Positions 49,401-61,647 of a DNA stretch of 64,000 bases are shown piece after piece. Where the stretch lies: NCBI RefSeq assembly GCF_050947335.1, contig NC_134991.1, forward strand, positions 5,146,001 through 5,210,000. Reading direction: 5' to 3'. Within the stretch, counting starts at the first letter, position 1; each line of letters opens with the position of its first letter. The position numbers and the translations under genes are program-made. The notes beneath the pieces were generated by a model. It ran no database searches, had not been told where the DNA came from, and saw only the letters and a program-made list of their open reading frames with translations. This DNA comes from Megachile rotundata. Its lineage: Eukaryota > Arthropoda > Insecta > Hymenoptera > Megachilidae.

Positions 49401-50370
49401 TTTTTTTTTTTAATGTTATATTAATACCTTCTGTACTGAGAATCTATAAATAGACTTACAGGTGTAAGCGATTACCGATTGAAACGTAATTAACACATTA
49501 ATCTAGTAATTAACACATTTGACCTGTTTTTCAGTAGAGAGTATTACATTTACCAAAATACATTTGCATATATTTGTATGTACTGCGACAATATCAATCT
49601 TATCTTATCACAAGCGTAAAAGAAAAGTTACATTATTTTTTAATGAAAAATCGTCCAATTAGTGGGTTAATTATTGTTTAATCTATGTATATGTGTCGTA
49701 ATTATGGGGATGTTGTTAATATATATTTCAAGAACAAAAAGATACTATATTTTAATTTTTTATTACGATAAAGAAGTTAAAGTTCTAAACTAACATACAA
49801 ATGGACTTGAGTTTGGGAGTTTTTATCGTCACAAGGAAAGTTGAACAAAATATTAAGCGTTTAAAATTCTTTTCTGCAAAGAAAACTGTTGCTTTTCTTT
49901 AAGCAGTTAAGCTTAAACTATTGAAATTTATTAATAATACGACAAATTGTCTACACAAATAATTAGATCTAATATTCACCAAAAATAAAGTTATAAATCC
50001 ATTATATCAATTTTTATTCCTGCTTCTATGTAATTAACTCTTTCCAATTTGTTGATTTTAGTGATAGTTGCTAACCAAATTATAAAAAGTTGAAAAAGTA
50101 CAAAAATCATTGATTGTCAATACAAATTGCATTACTGCATTTCAAAAGTTAAACAGATAATTATAACGATAAACAAAAGTTTTCTGAAATATACCAAGTC
50201 TTAAAGTTGACATTTATCGACATTTTCTTTCATGCAACGGATGTCAAAGTGGATTTTATCAGTTAATGATATCTATCGATAAGTAATGCCGACGGTCTAA
50301 CTGGAAATTGCACGAAAAATGAAACAAAATGGAATTTCTCTTCAGGCTGGTGAAAAAGAGAGTAACCAAG
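46420..50370. other. intergenic stretch between Rheb and the secreted-protein gene
   Basis: About 4 kb of A+T-rich sequence. Rheb 5' UTR or promoter sequence probably occupies 46400-46850. At 47050-47480 the sequence is full of TTAATT-type words that can pair with each other. None of the open frames is convincing. A short distinctive segment at 49351-49415 is listed separately. Confidence 0.45.
49351..49415 (+). repeat. short dispersed-element remnant (CCGACTTCGAAAAAGGAGGAGG)
   Basis: The segment reads AACCGACTTCGAAAAAGGAG, then GAGGTTACTCAATTCG, then a T run. From memory, near-identical segments are frequent in insect genomes, especially Lepidoptera, as part of a dispersed element. I cannot verify the family here. 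Confidence 0.4.
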
Positions 50371-50378
50371 TATGTAGA

Positions 50379-50385
50379 TATAAAG
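50379..50385 (+). promoter_or_regulatory. TATA box of the secreted-protein gene
   Basis: TATAAAG is followed about 30 bases later by an initiator-like CTCAGTTT (about 50407-50414). The ATG at 50445 would then follow a 5' UTR of some 35 nt. Spacing fits a canonical TATA/Inr promoter, common for tissue-specific insect genes. Confidence 0.6.
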
Positions 50386-50444
50386 GAAAGGTGGTACATT
50401 GAAATTCTCAGTTTACTACCGAGTCTGTAGATTAACATTACATC

Positions 50445-53293
50445 ATGGAAATGAAATTATTGTTACAAGTAAATCGTTATTACATACTTAAGAATAATAA
50501 TACACATGTGTTTTATAATTCATATAAACATTAAAATATTAATATCAGATGTTTCAGTATACTATCAAGTGTTTAAATTTTAAACAGTTACACAATTTTA
50601 CACAAATATTTCGCGACTTTAGCGTATAAATTATTTTTACAATTGCTTTAAATTTAATGTGTAATTCAGCAATTAAATCTTGATAATTTTCAGGTTGCCA
50701 TACTTTTAATGGCATTACTCATTACTACATCTGAAGGATTCTTTTTCGAATAGTAAGTACTTTTACGTTTTGTTCTGATATAATTTGTTCTGTAATGATA
50801 TTTATGTTTCAAGGGTTTTTTTACACTTAATTTCATAACACAAATCATCGAACGTTGTTTTTGTATTGAATTTTAGTATTTAGTCAAAGAAATAGAGAGT
50901 ACACTCATGATTTATATTGCAGCCCTAAGAAGGTTGTGAGTGATTTTATACATTCGCTGAAGGCAAAGAAAGAGGCGAAGAAAAATCCGTATGATATACA
51001 TCATTATCACGTTCATTATTATCCAGTGATACTGCCATCTGATCCGCCAACAATAGCACCCAAAAAATACGAATTAGAAAATATTTACAAGTAAGTTTTA
51101 ATGCAATAATGATAATATTAAAAGAAATTATTTAAACAAAATGGAATGCAATAATATAAAGAATTATTTATTTAAAATTTACACAAATTAGTAGAGGAAG
51201 TAGTATTATGACTTCTGTTTGTGAATTGGTCCTCGCCCTCCCATCACTTTTACATTTTCGTGACTACTATTTAGTGTCACATCATTACATATGTTTTTTT
51301 TCTATGACAATGTATTTGATGAAGCAATTTTGCACTTATAGTATTGCAGTTAGAACTAGTTAGACATCGACAAATTCAGCAAAAATAAAAGTTTTTCGTC
51401 CTAACAATAAAAAATAATTTCTCATAAGTAAATAAGATTCAAAGACGTTCTAAAGACTTGTAATAATTGACGAAAGAAATGGATATTTCGAAGTAAATTT
51501 ATCATTTTTGATATTGTAAATTAGTACGAACAAAATTTTTGGACGTTTTACCTCAACAGTAGATACATTTCTTTAGTTAACAAGAATATACATAACTATA
51601 CACTATAAGAAAGTTTATAGAAGTTTCACAATTGCAAGAAATCGATTGTGTTTTAATATACATAGTTTGCAACACATAAATCGTAAATATAATGTAAGTG
51701 CATACAATTTCGCTAGTGCTTTTAAAGCCACCCTCGAGGAATTCATAAACAAAGAATTTGAAACAATAAATAGCATTTTTTAAGAAGAAATTTCGACGTA
51801 TAATGCATGCAAAAAATGGAACATGTTAAATTATAAACATTTTTGTAAGAAACAATGTAATTGAGTGGGGTTGATTTTACTGTTCACACGGTGAATACGA
51901 GCTATAGTTTATGAAACAGTTACTTTATTACAAATATTAATATGATAAATTTCGTGTTCTCTTCATTAGCTGAAACTGTAGTTAACTTTTAATTTTACTA
52001 TCAATATAATTAGTTATTTGCCTCAAATGAGTACTACTACCTTGCTGGCAATTTTATCACTGATTTTCAAAAAAACTATGTAGTAAATGCTCAAATTTCT
52101 TTTATGTATACTAGTTTTATTTTTACTTTACTTATTTTTAATCAGCTATCGACTTACTATCATATATAATTAAGCCAGCTTTTAGTATTTTATCATAAAA
52201 TTCATGTCATAAAATAATAAGTTTAAATCGATCATATTTCATTGTACACATTTTTGTGGAATATAACTTAGTTACACGTTGCAATGGAGCTTGTATATAA
52301 ATTTGCTGTATCATAAAAAAATTGTGTACACAATGTATACAATTTTGTTAAATTTAACACTGCTATTTTGATTTTAGATCATCTCTACAGCTGTCAATTT
52401 ATATCAGACATTAGATACAAGTTCAAATTATATTATACATTTAAAATTGTCACTAAATAGTTATTTAAAAAGAATAGAATAACGTTCTGATCGCTAGCGT
52501 TGTAACATTCTGTACACCTACTTATATTAAGCTTAGAGCAAACTTGACATTTGAAATTTTAATGAAGTTATATATGTACATTCATTTAAATGAAACCAGT
52601 GATTATGCCACCATATGAAGTTTTCTTTTTATGCACTGAAAACAAACATTGAGAATTAAAAGATTTTTATTGTCAGTGAGTGTTATCTCTTTACGATGGC
52701 CGGAATTTATAATACGTGTCGTAATAATAAACAATTAACAATGTTTAACAATAATTGTTTACAATAATTGCAATCGACACTAGTAAATTTTCAATGTAAC
52801 ATTATCTGATCTCATTTATAGTAAGACATGTATCAGATAAATGACGGTCGGCACAATTTTATTTTGTTATCTTTTAGAAAATTATTAAATGACCTTACAA
52901 AATGACGCGATATTATTTAATAACAAAAGAATCATTTTTAGCCATCATCTTGAGACTCTTGGATGGTCAGATTATGGATACAAATATGTTCCCGAGCCCA
53001 AGATAAAAATTCCTTTAAATTTATTCAACTCGTGGAAAACTTCCGTACCATGGCAGGAGGAAACTGCAGGTAAAATGAATAAATATAAGAATAAACTTAA
53101 TTTTATAGTGTTATAAATGATACACATATTACAATTTATGCTTTCTAATAATTTTATACTTACAGAAGTAGAAATTGTAGAAACAGTGAATCACGGGATC
53201 AATAACGATATATATGTAGAAATTCCAGTTAAAGAAAAAATCGTCATTGAGAAATCTGACTTTGACAAAAAATGGAAAAAGAGCGTTTCATAA
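50445..53293 (+). CDS. small secreted insect protein with a His/Tyr-rich motif, 5 exons, 168 aa
   Basis: Exons: 50445-50468, 50694-50752, 50923-51090, 52942-53069, 53166-53293. All introns are GT-AG with phase kept (507 nt). The N-terminus (MEMKLLLQVAILLMALLITT) is a clear signal peptide, with cleavage likely after TTSEG. The mature protein has a Lys-rich stretch (HSLKAKKEAKKNPYD), the motif IHHYHVHYYPVILP, a conserved-looking LGWSDYG and a charged C-terminal tail ending KKWKKSV-S. There is no cysteine-rich, chitin-binding or enzyme motif. H-x-H-x-H-Y-Y-P stretches occur in many short secreted or cuticle-associated insect proteins, so a structural or extracellular role is possible but unproven. 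I do not recognise an orthologue. An alternative acceptor near 52880 would run straight into a stop, which fixes the exon 4 start. Confidence 0.85.
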
Positions 53294-53535
53294 AATTTAT
53301 ATCGCAAAATATAAACGCATGCGCAATGTACAGGAATTGTACATTTGTCGAAGAACAAATGGTCAGTTCTATAAAACTATCAAGGATATTTTAAAAAAGT
53401 GTAATTAACACTTTCGCTGCTATTGACGCATACGTTGGGTCTCTCTAATTATTTTAATGATATAGTAGACTTGACTAGTGTGTTTCTATTTTTATCGAAC
53501 GTTTCTTGCTGTCATATGTTTTCTTTTGAAGCGAG

Positions 53536-53541
53536 AATAAA
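53536..53541 (+). promoter_or_regulatory. AATAAA polyadenylation signal
   Basis: AATAAA lies 243 bases after the stop of the secreted-protein gene. Confidence 0.5.
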
Positions 53542-54860
53542 TGCTGTGTCGCAAATGTTAATTATATAATGTTACTTATGAATTTTTTACAACCTATTTG
53601 TTCAAGTAATGGGTACCAATGAAATTGAACAATAATCGAACACAATGATGTTCAAAAAATGTACTGAATTCGTAAATATTCAGACTTATTAAAGACTTGT
53701 ATAAAAAATATTATTTTAGATTTTCGTCTTATTTTTTATTACAGAATTACCTCATTTTTTATTAAGATATTAATTACATGATATCGTGTATGTAGTATCT
53801 CGAATCATAAAATCTTTAAAATTATTTTTATAATAAATGACCGATCAATTGCAATTAATACTGTACATTTTGAAATATTTATGAAAGTTGAAGATTTGTA
53901 AGGAATCGTAGAAGAAAATGGTTACTCCCATGAATAAATCTTATAGTACATTTTTCGTATAGAATTTTCTAAGGTATAAATTTTCTAATAATTAGTTTTA
54001 TTATGAAACTAATACATAATGTAATATTTGCGAATAACTATACTTCACAGGATACTTTCTGTAGTAAGTTAGTCTCTCTTCTGGTTCAAACCAGTAGCTT
54101 GTAGCAGTATCTAACTATTTCTGGTTACTTTTGACTTTCCGTAAAATTATTAGCCACATTTGCATAAGGATTTTTTGTATGTCCTCTCTCTCGTCCATGG
54201 GAATGATGGTTCACATGAAAATACAGCTTGTTGGAAATTATTTAACAAACCGGACATATTTTTATCCAAGTAGTATTCGTGATTATATTTTATGTTTTAT
54301 TTTTGGTTTTGTTCCAGTACAATAATTATCTCGATCATTTCACGAGTTCTAAAAATGGAATAAAAACCTCCATACAAAACAATTATCGCTAAATAGGTAG
54401 TAATTTGCATAATTTCTGTTTCGTGATGTAAATGCATCAGAGCAATGTACGAACATTACTGAAACTTAGTTACTATTATACATATTTTTACCTAAATATT
54501 GAAAATGGTCAGATTAGTTTTATATCTTGAACATCCTCGTTAAAGGCTTTTTTATACTAATTATTTTAAAACTCACAGCATTGTCAATCTTTTAGCAAGA
54601 ACTTTCTTGTAATAATACTTTATTCACTGCTACTTTCTGGTCACTATCACTTTTAAAAGTTGAAAAATCTATTTTTTCTTTAAATTAGAAAAGTTATGTG
54701 ACAAAGATAATGAAGTTTATTGGGTAACGCAGTCATTGCTTGTTTTATAAATCAGTTACTTTATTTGCAGCGATTAAATTTCCAGTACATAATTATAAGT
54801 TATATTCAACTTCTATCTTATATTATCTCACATTTAATAGAATAGTTCTAACACTCCGGT
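53542..54860. other. intergenic, no gene seen
   Basis: A+T-rich. A 64-codon plus-strand frame at 54131-54325 has no recognisable motif. The 3' UTR of the minus-strand gene at 54861 must occupy part of the right side. Confidence 0.45.
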
Positions 54861-55746
54861 TCACATATACATTTTAATTTTATTACGTTTGTTATCCCTT
54901 ATCACCTCACATAACGATTTATTAGATATTTCTAATAAACGTTTAATAATGGAAGGAGGCGCCAACTTTCTTCCCTCGATACGAGTTCTCTGTTGCTCTA
55001 AATGATCTTCATGGAGATTGGCTGCAAGTTTTTTCATGTACTGATAATCCGTTAGTCGAACCACATGACTTCCCATTACTTTCTCCAACCGCGATTTTAC
55101 CGGAGGGTAATTTATTCTGGAAAAAATAACTAAAATAAATATTCCGGTATCATTAAAATAACGGTTGCAATATTGGATTCATTTTACTTTCGGATATTTA
55201 ATTTTTTATCGTTGATATTTGTGAAATATGTTATAAATTATTTTGAGAAGTTTTATATTTTGGAATTTCAGAATTTGAAAATTTTTAAATTTGGGAATTT
55301 TTGACTTTGGAAGTTTGAAAGTATGAATATTCCTCAATTTGGAATTTTGAAAAGTGTGTTTGTAAGTTTTGAAATTTAAAAGTTTATAAACTCGAGAATT
55401 CAAATATTTGATCATTTGAAAATTTAGGAATTTAAGAATTCGAAGACTTTGTAAAGGGAATTTGAGGATTTTAGTATTTTTAAGTATGTAAATTTTTAAA
55501 AATGATAACTAACGCATATCTAACATGTTCCGTTTCCCACCACATTAAAAGTCTATGATTAGGATCGATGCTAGCAAACAGCAATTTTCGTAAATCTGTA
55601 GTTGCTTTTTTATTGGTTTTTGGTTTTTCGTCTGCCGGCTCATTCTCATTTTTGTTATTTTGTTCTTCCTTTTCATCCGATTCTTCTTCTTTCAAACTGT
55701 TTCTGGCACCTTCACTTTTTCGCTTCTGAACTGTTTTTGTATGCAT
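54861..55746 (-). CDS. unrecognised 162-aa protein, 2 exons
   Basis: Minus-strand exons 55514-55746 and 54861-55116 join in phase (489 nt). The join is supported because the sequence runs smoothly across it (WWETEHVRYA then INYPPVKSRLEKVMG). The first 55 or so residues are low-complexity, Glu/Lys/Asn-rich and probably disordered. The remaining 105 look folded and mostly helical (DYQYMKKLAANLHEDHLEQQ; PPSIIKRLLEISNKSLCEVI). There is no signal peptide, membrane segment or known enzyme motif. I cannot name the family. The 397-bp intron contains a decayed copy of the local minisatellite. Confidence 0.75.
55255..55490. repeat. degenerate minisatellite (GGAATTTGAAA family) in an intron
   Basis: Imperfect AATTTGG and AATTTGA units fill most of the single intron of the unrecognised gene. 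Same family as the arrays at 11395 and 13250. Confidence 0.75.
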
Positions 55747-57637
55747 ACTGGTTTTTTATTTTGTATTCCCGTTTATATTACTTAATATCGTGGATAATTA
55801 GATTAAAATGATTAATGGTTCCGACATTGTGTTTTTTTGATTTTCTAGAAAATTTATAATATAACATAATTATATAAATACAGATTATTCAATCAAATAA
55901 ATACTAATGATTTTCGAATATTTATAAAAACAGAAACTTAAGGTATTTAAAAATCATTATATTATTATTTTCATCAGTCATTATGAAACTTTTAAAATAT
56001 TCAAACTTCCTATAAAATAAAAGAATGATAATTTTAAATTTACTATGATCATGATTAAAATTTAAATATGGCTAATAGCTACAATTTGTAATTTCTGTCG
56101 AAGAGAAATCTATGTGTCAATTAAACGTCTTTTTATTCAAAAACTTTCTCCGTGTTTTTCTGTTTTTATTATTTTTAAATATTTAGATAGGTCAACGTAA
56201 TTTTTCAACTTTTTAACATTCATTGTCATTAGAAAATTTTGGTATCTTTTTTATTTCTCGCGCATTACTTTTACTAACATTGCTAAAAATTTCTTAATAT
56301 TTATTCAATCAAGTTAAACTACGTAGGTTTCAACCGTTTCGAGAGAAAATTGAAATTTAATAGAAATTGAATAGAATTAGTATCGTAGCATGTTGGAAAA
56401 TTATACATTCTATGAAACTGGATTAATAATTAACTTAATGATATTCTGATCAATGCACGATATTATTAAACCTTGACCCTATGTACGAACGTCTACGCGA
56501 TAATCGAATACAATGATTGCATATATCTTCGCGAGTATATTTTGTCTTCAAGTAGTTTTTTACCATTTCTTGCAAATAAACGTCATGATTAAAGGTTAGA
56601 TTTTGCATCACAGTTACTACCATTGTACCTCATTTATTTTCCATTTCAAAAAATATAATATTTTTTACTATTTTCAAGTGACAGTATATTGATAACTTCA
56701 TCGATATAATTTTTAGATTATATGACAATTTTGGTATAATTTCAAAAAATTCTAGGATTATGTAATTATAATTTTTGGAGCTATTTCAATAAATTTATTG
56801 TTAAATTTATTGTTAACTATACATATATTTTTCACAGATTAAAATATAAATGTTGTTAAACAATTTTATTAATAGTAGTCAATGGTAATATTTAGCATTA
56901 ATATTTTTGTCTCTAATAATTATTACAAATCAATTAATATAGCTTGGAAGCTTGTGTACACGAAACTAATACTTTAAAATTATATATTGTTACTTTAAAA
57001 TTATCTTTTAAAATTTTAATTTCGCTTATAACATTTTGAAAAATATATAAATGATTCAAAAAAATTTGAATACGCGTTAAACGTAAAATGATTTATTATT
57101 ATAAAGCTAATAATTACTGTAAGACTTATTATTATAAATAAAAGGTGTTAAATTATCGTTACGAGAAGTGAAGAGTATATTTAATTTTATTTATACTAAT
57201 ATTATAAATAACAGTCTTTATTAAAATAAATTTATTTTTACCATTTTTATGAGTGAAATGAAAGAAAAATTCAACATTTAAATATTCCCGCGCAACAGTT
57301 TGCAGGTTAGTTTTCATAAATGCGATCCATTTCCAAAATATTAAAATTTACTGAAAATATTTGTAAATTTATTATTTTTATTTTTAATATTAACATAAAA
57401 AAAACATATAAAATTTATTTAAATCGAAAAATATAAGCAAAATTAATTTCAATTGAATCAAAATTAAATTTGGACTATTTTCAAATTTTATAAAATTGGT
57501 TGTCACAAAGCATAATGTTTTTCAAAAATATATCCATTTTTCATAAATAATATATGATTATAATTTAATGTTGAAGTACAAATTCTATAAGGTTATGCAA
57601 TTGTAGACATGTTTGATGGTTTTATATAGCAACAAAC
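55747..57637. other. intergenic region between two divergent genes
   Basis: About 1.9 kb, extremely A+T-rich, with no gene or defined element seen. It must contain the promoters of both the minus-strand 54861-55746 gene and NDUFA12. Confidence 0.45.
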
Positions 57638-58743
57638 ATGGCGAGGTGGTTAGGGCTGGATAAAGTTGTAAAATTATTTGAAATAATAAAGGAAAATGGA
57701 GGTCTCATTAATTCTATGCGTACTCTGTACAGGTAATTATATTATTAAATACATAATATGAACAAAATATGATTAGTACTGTTTTACTATTTTAACTATA
57801 ATTTTGTGCTGTGCTGACAAACCTAATAATAGAATAAAGTTGCTACTATTTATTTAAATATTTCAGTACAATAATAAAATAAGTATTTAATTTTTATAAT
57901 AATTTTAATACTGTAATATTCCTAATGTTTTAGAATGGATGAGTTGAAAAGTGGAACTCTAGTAGGCGAGGATAAATATGGAAATAAATATTATGAAAAT
58001 AACTCATATTTCTATGGTAAGCTAGAAAATCAAGTTCATTTTATGTTCAAAATAAATGAAATGTTTAAAAATCTGACATTTAGAAAATATGTAGTATTTC
58101 TTCTATCATAATTATAACACTATTATAAATATAACGTTATTTTATTGGCAATGAACATGAAAGAAAAATATGCAACATATAAGATTTATTCCTTACATCA
58201 TTTTACTTTATACATATATTTAAAATATGTTACACATAGTAAAAAGTAATTAAACATAAATATACACAGTGATGAAGAAGCATGCACATTACATAGTGAT
58301 TAATCGTTTTTAGAGTAACGTGCAAAATCTTATATTTAAATATTTAGATATGCCGCTCTTTTTATGTTCGATAAATGATTATTTAAGTTTAATTGTTTAT
58401 TTTGTCACTATATTAATTTTTTACTGGTGTGTCAATTTGGTACCGAAAGGCAAATTAAGTTGGAGAGTTATCGAAGATATAATCGAGTTTCTTGTTTTTA
58501 GGTAGTAACAGATGGGTTGTATATTCAGAGAGAGTAGGTATGGAATACGATGGTTCTCAAGTTCCAGCAGAATGGTTTGGATGGTTACATTATAAAACAG
58601 ATTTACTTCCACACCAAGATCCAGGACGTCCAAAACATAAATGGATGGCAGATCATAAAGAAAATATGACTGGAACTTATGAAGCTTACATGCCTTATAG
58701 TACTACGAAACCAAAAATCGAACCTTGGAAACCTCCACAATAA
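57638..58743 (+). CDS. NDUFA12: NADH dehydrogenase 1 alpha subcomplex subunit 12 (complex I B17.2), complete, 3 exons, 139 aa
   Basis: An accessory subunit of mitochondrial complex I on the matrix side, needed for its assembly or stability. Exons: 57638-57732, 57934-58016, 58502-58743, phase kept, 420 nt. The ATG at 57638 is preceded by AAAC. Recognisable features: MARWLGLDKVVKLFEIIK, GTLVGEDKYGNKYYEN, RWVVYSERVG, the hallmark YDGSQVPAEWFGWLH, KHKWMADHKENMTGT and TKPKIEPWKPP at the end. The length is close to the usual 145 or so. No deviation in the conserved core is seen. Confidence 0.97.
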
Positions 58744-58780
58744 TGTGTTTTCAACATCTGTTGCACATAATTACATGTAG

Positions 58781-58786
58781 AATAAA
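58781..58786 (+). promoter_or_regulatory. AATAAA polyadenylation signal for NDUFA12
   Basis: AATAAA lies 38 bases after the stop codon. Confidence 0.6.
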
Positions 58787-60414
58787 CTAGAATAATTACA
58801 TTAGTAAGAAGAAAAACATGTAATTTACTGTAAATAAAATAATTATCTGTATAAAAGTGTATACAGTTATGTAGTATATTGTTAAATATAGGTATACAAT
58901 TTATTATAATTAACAACTTGAGAATTGTCAAATTTTTAATTTTTATATTTTACATGAAGTTTTTGCTTATTCGTGTAAAAAAAATGTTCTCTTCTTATCA
59001 AAATTAAAATATAATTTTTGTATTTAAATAACTTAATTTCATGACATTTTTAAGTTTGTAAAAAAAGAATCAGGAAAAAAACAAAATTGATTTACTGTGT
59101 ACGTAAATATACTTTTATGTAAGAAAATGACTACTTAATATTTTTTTATAAATAAATATAGAAAAGGGGAACTTAAGCTGATTAGTAAATTATCTTTAAA
59201 TTCCTTATGGAATTCGGTTTATTTAATCATATCTATTTAAGCATAAGTATCTGAAAGAAAAACATAGAATCTGTTTAAGATTCTGAACAATTTCTTTTGT
59301 GTTAATCAATATTTATGTAATAAATATTAAAAAATTTAATTACAACAACCTAAGCAATAATGAATTCGGGTTAATGTCCATAGTAGCCGACGTCCGCAAC
59401 AAGAATCAATCAATCAATCAATCAATAATGAATTATAGAAACATCATTTTTACTTGAGTAAAGATAATTAAGTATATGAGTACATATGAATTATTTTCTT
59501 TAGCTAAATTAACAGTTTACTGATTGGAAGCCTATCAAACTTTTTGATGTCAGCAGTTGTTCACTGACAACCAATTAACCTTCGTTATTGATCATTATTG
59601 ATTTTTTTATAATTCAATTAAAATAGTAACATTGATATATGCTATAATTATGCAATATATAATAATGAATAAATTATTCAACGATAATGTTCGTTCATTT
59701 CATGTGTCAAGAATAGGTAAAGCTGATTTTTCTAACTTTTTTGAAAATTCGCATTGTGACGGAAAATCTCCTAAATTTTCAAATTCATGAAATCTGTTTT
59801 CATATTTAGAAAATTTTTAATTTTAAATGTAAGTATTAGAAATTTTCAAAATCATAAATTTTCAACCTTACAAACTTTCAAGCATCGCATAAGAGTATTT
59901 TTTTTTATATCAACATTTACCCTCATCCGTAACAATATAAAGAAGCAATTTACACCTATCGACGCGTACCGTATATCATATAAAAAAATAATATCAATTT
60001 TTATCCTGGACTCGCAAACTGTAGTAATGACTCTGTTTGAATGTTAAAATTATTTTTAAAAATATTTAAATCGATTAGAGTAATTTTAAAATGTGAAAAT
60101 ACACCAACAATTACATAAATAAATGATATTTACTCGTATCTTTAAATGTTTTTAGTAAAAGAGAAAATTTAAAACTTCTAAAAGTTTTGTTCTATTGTTA
60201 GTATGAATTCTAATTTAATTTTGGAGGCATAGTTGAATTGTATGCACATGATAGATATATGTATACCTTAAAATGTAATATGATCAATTTCTTTATTGAC
60301 ATTTACATCAAGGTAGGCCAACATAGAAAGAAGTCACAAAAGAAATCCGTTATCTTTGTCCCCTGTTACTACTGTCATATTGATTAGTCCTGATTACCTG
60401 GAGTAGGGAGACAG
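58787..60414. other. intergenic, with LINE-tail-like AATC repeat and minisatellite trace
   Basis: No gene is recognised. At 59375-59430 a short G+C-richer segment ends in AATCAATCAATCAATC, similar in style to 30170-30235, which may be a 5'-truncated non-LTR retrotransposon tail. A faint AATTTTCAAA repeat is at about 59745-59880. Confidence 0.45.
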
Positions 60415-60423
60415 TATAAAAAG
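60415..60423 (+). promoter_or_regulatory. candidate TATA box
   Basis: TATAAAAAG precedes a stretch that runs to a strong donor (GG|GTAAGT, after 60570) and could be a non-coding first exon (about 60445-60570). The matching acceptor TTATAG ends at 61508, just before the ATG at 61522. Confidence 0.45.
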
Positions 60424-60894
60424 TATGGACAGAAAAGTTCTGATCGTAAAGATAGTACAAGAAAGTTATGATATCTGATAGCCTAAAGACTTTTCGTAAA
60501 GGTCGAAACAGCGGAATATAAAAATATGTCTAGTTGAATTACTTTTTGACACGAGAACTAGCGTCACTGGGTAAGTAATATATTAAATAATTGTTATTAA
60601 TAAAAAAATGTTATTATTAATTATTGCGTAGATTAATTATTATTCCCGTTTGTAACTATTAATTAAAATTAAATTAATTGCTGAAGTGCAAACTTCATCA
60701 ATCGAAAAATATAAAATTCGAAATTTTTTGTTAAAATGTACTGTAATATTTGGAATTTAAACGTTTATTAAAAATAATTAACTTTGATATATAATTTTTA
60801 CAACTGTTGTAGCCTGTAGTTATTTGTATTTATAATAATTTTTAGAACAGTAGTTATTAGTGAATTTTCAGTTGCTAATTGTTTTTTGCACATA

Positions 60895-61237
60895 CAGGGT
60901 GTATAAAAAAGGTCGGAAGCCTTGAATATTTCGAAAAATATAAGTTTTCACGTAAAATAAGGTCACGTGAAGGTCACTTCAATTTTTTTAAATAGAACCC
61001 CCTATTTTTTATGCATATTATTGTAGCTTATCTCGAGATCTTTTCAAAACATTATAATAAATGATTTTTATATTAATTTTTTTTTTAGTTATGACCTTCC
61101 AGTGACTCTTCAAGGTCAAAATGATATTTCCAGTAAATAGAACTTTTTAAACCCTACAACTTTTGTCTGAAACATTTTTTGATAAAACTTATATTTTTCG
61201 AAATATTCAAGGCTTCCGACCTTTTTTATACACCCTG
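60895..61237. mobile_element. mariner-type MITE, 343 bp, long perfect inverted ends
   Basis: It begins CAGGGTGTATAAAAAAGGTC and ends in the exact complement, with about 55 bp of near-perfect terminal inverted repeat, flanked by TA (60893-60894 and 61238-61239). There is no coding frame. The first seven bases (CAGGGTG) are shared with the 1.85-kb mariner at 3235, but the rest differ, so a related rather than identical transposase probably moved it. It lies in the presumed first intron of the gene at 61522. Confidence 0.93.
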
Positions 61238-61521
61238 TATAATATTATTTCTATCTTCACCCAATTAAATATTTCTTACCAAATTTACAAATAGAAATTG
61301 TTTCATGAAATTGATTAAATTTGCTATATAATTATATTACTAGTATGATATGCGATTTTTGATAAACAAAAATTGTTGTTTATTTACTAAATTATTTATG
61401 CAATTCGTCAAATATTTCCTTAATATCTTCTTGTATATTACGATATAAATAATATCTTGTAAAGTATTAGAACTAATTTAACATTCAACATGATGAAATA
61501 TATTATAGGTTTTGATTAAAT

Positions 61522-61647
61522 ATGGTAAATCGGAAAACAAAATCGCAAATAAAATGTGTTTCGTTTCAAAAGAAATTGTTAGTAAATGAAGCGATGGCTC
61601 ACGTAAAAAACGAAAATTATTATAAAGCAATGTATCTGTATGATAAA
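61522..61647 (+). CDS. first coding exon of an unidentified, possibly TPR-like protein (partial gene model)
   Basis: ATG at 61522, 42 codons, then a consensus donor GTAAGT at phase 0. The encoded sequence includes NEAMAHVKNENYYKAMYLYD, which looks like the first helix pair of a tetratricopeptide repeat. The N-terminus is Lys-rich (MVNRKTKSQIKC). The upstream acceptor (61503-61508) and a TATA box and donor 1 kb earlier fit a non-coding first exon. One possible next exon is 61892-61930 (acceptor TTTTTAG, 12 codons then stop), but it is weak. The continuation could also be further right or be missed. Treat as a candidate gene. Confidence 0.5.

Noticed and set aside
52880..52941. Earlier acceptor for exon 4 of the secreted-protein gene
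   Set aside because: Using it gives a stop within four codons in the phase required by exon 3.
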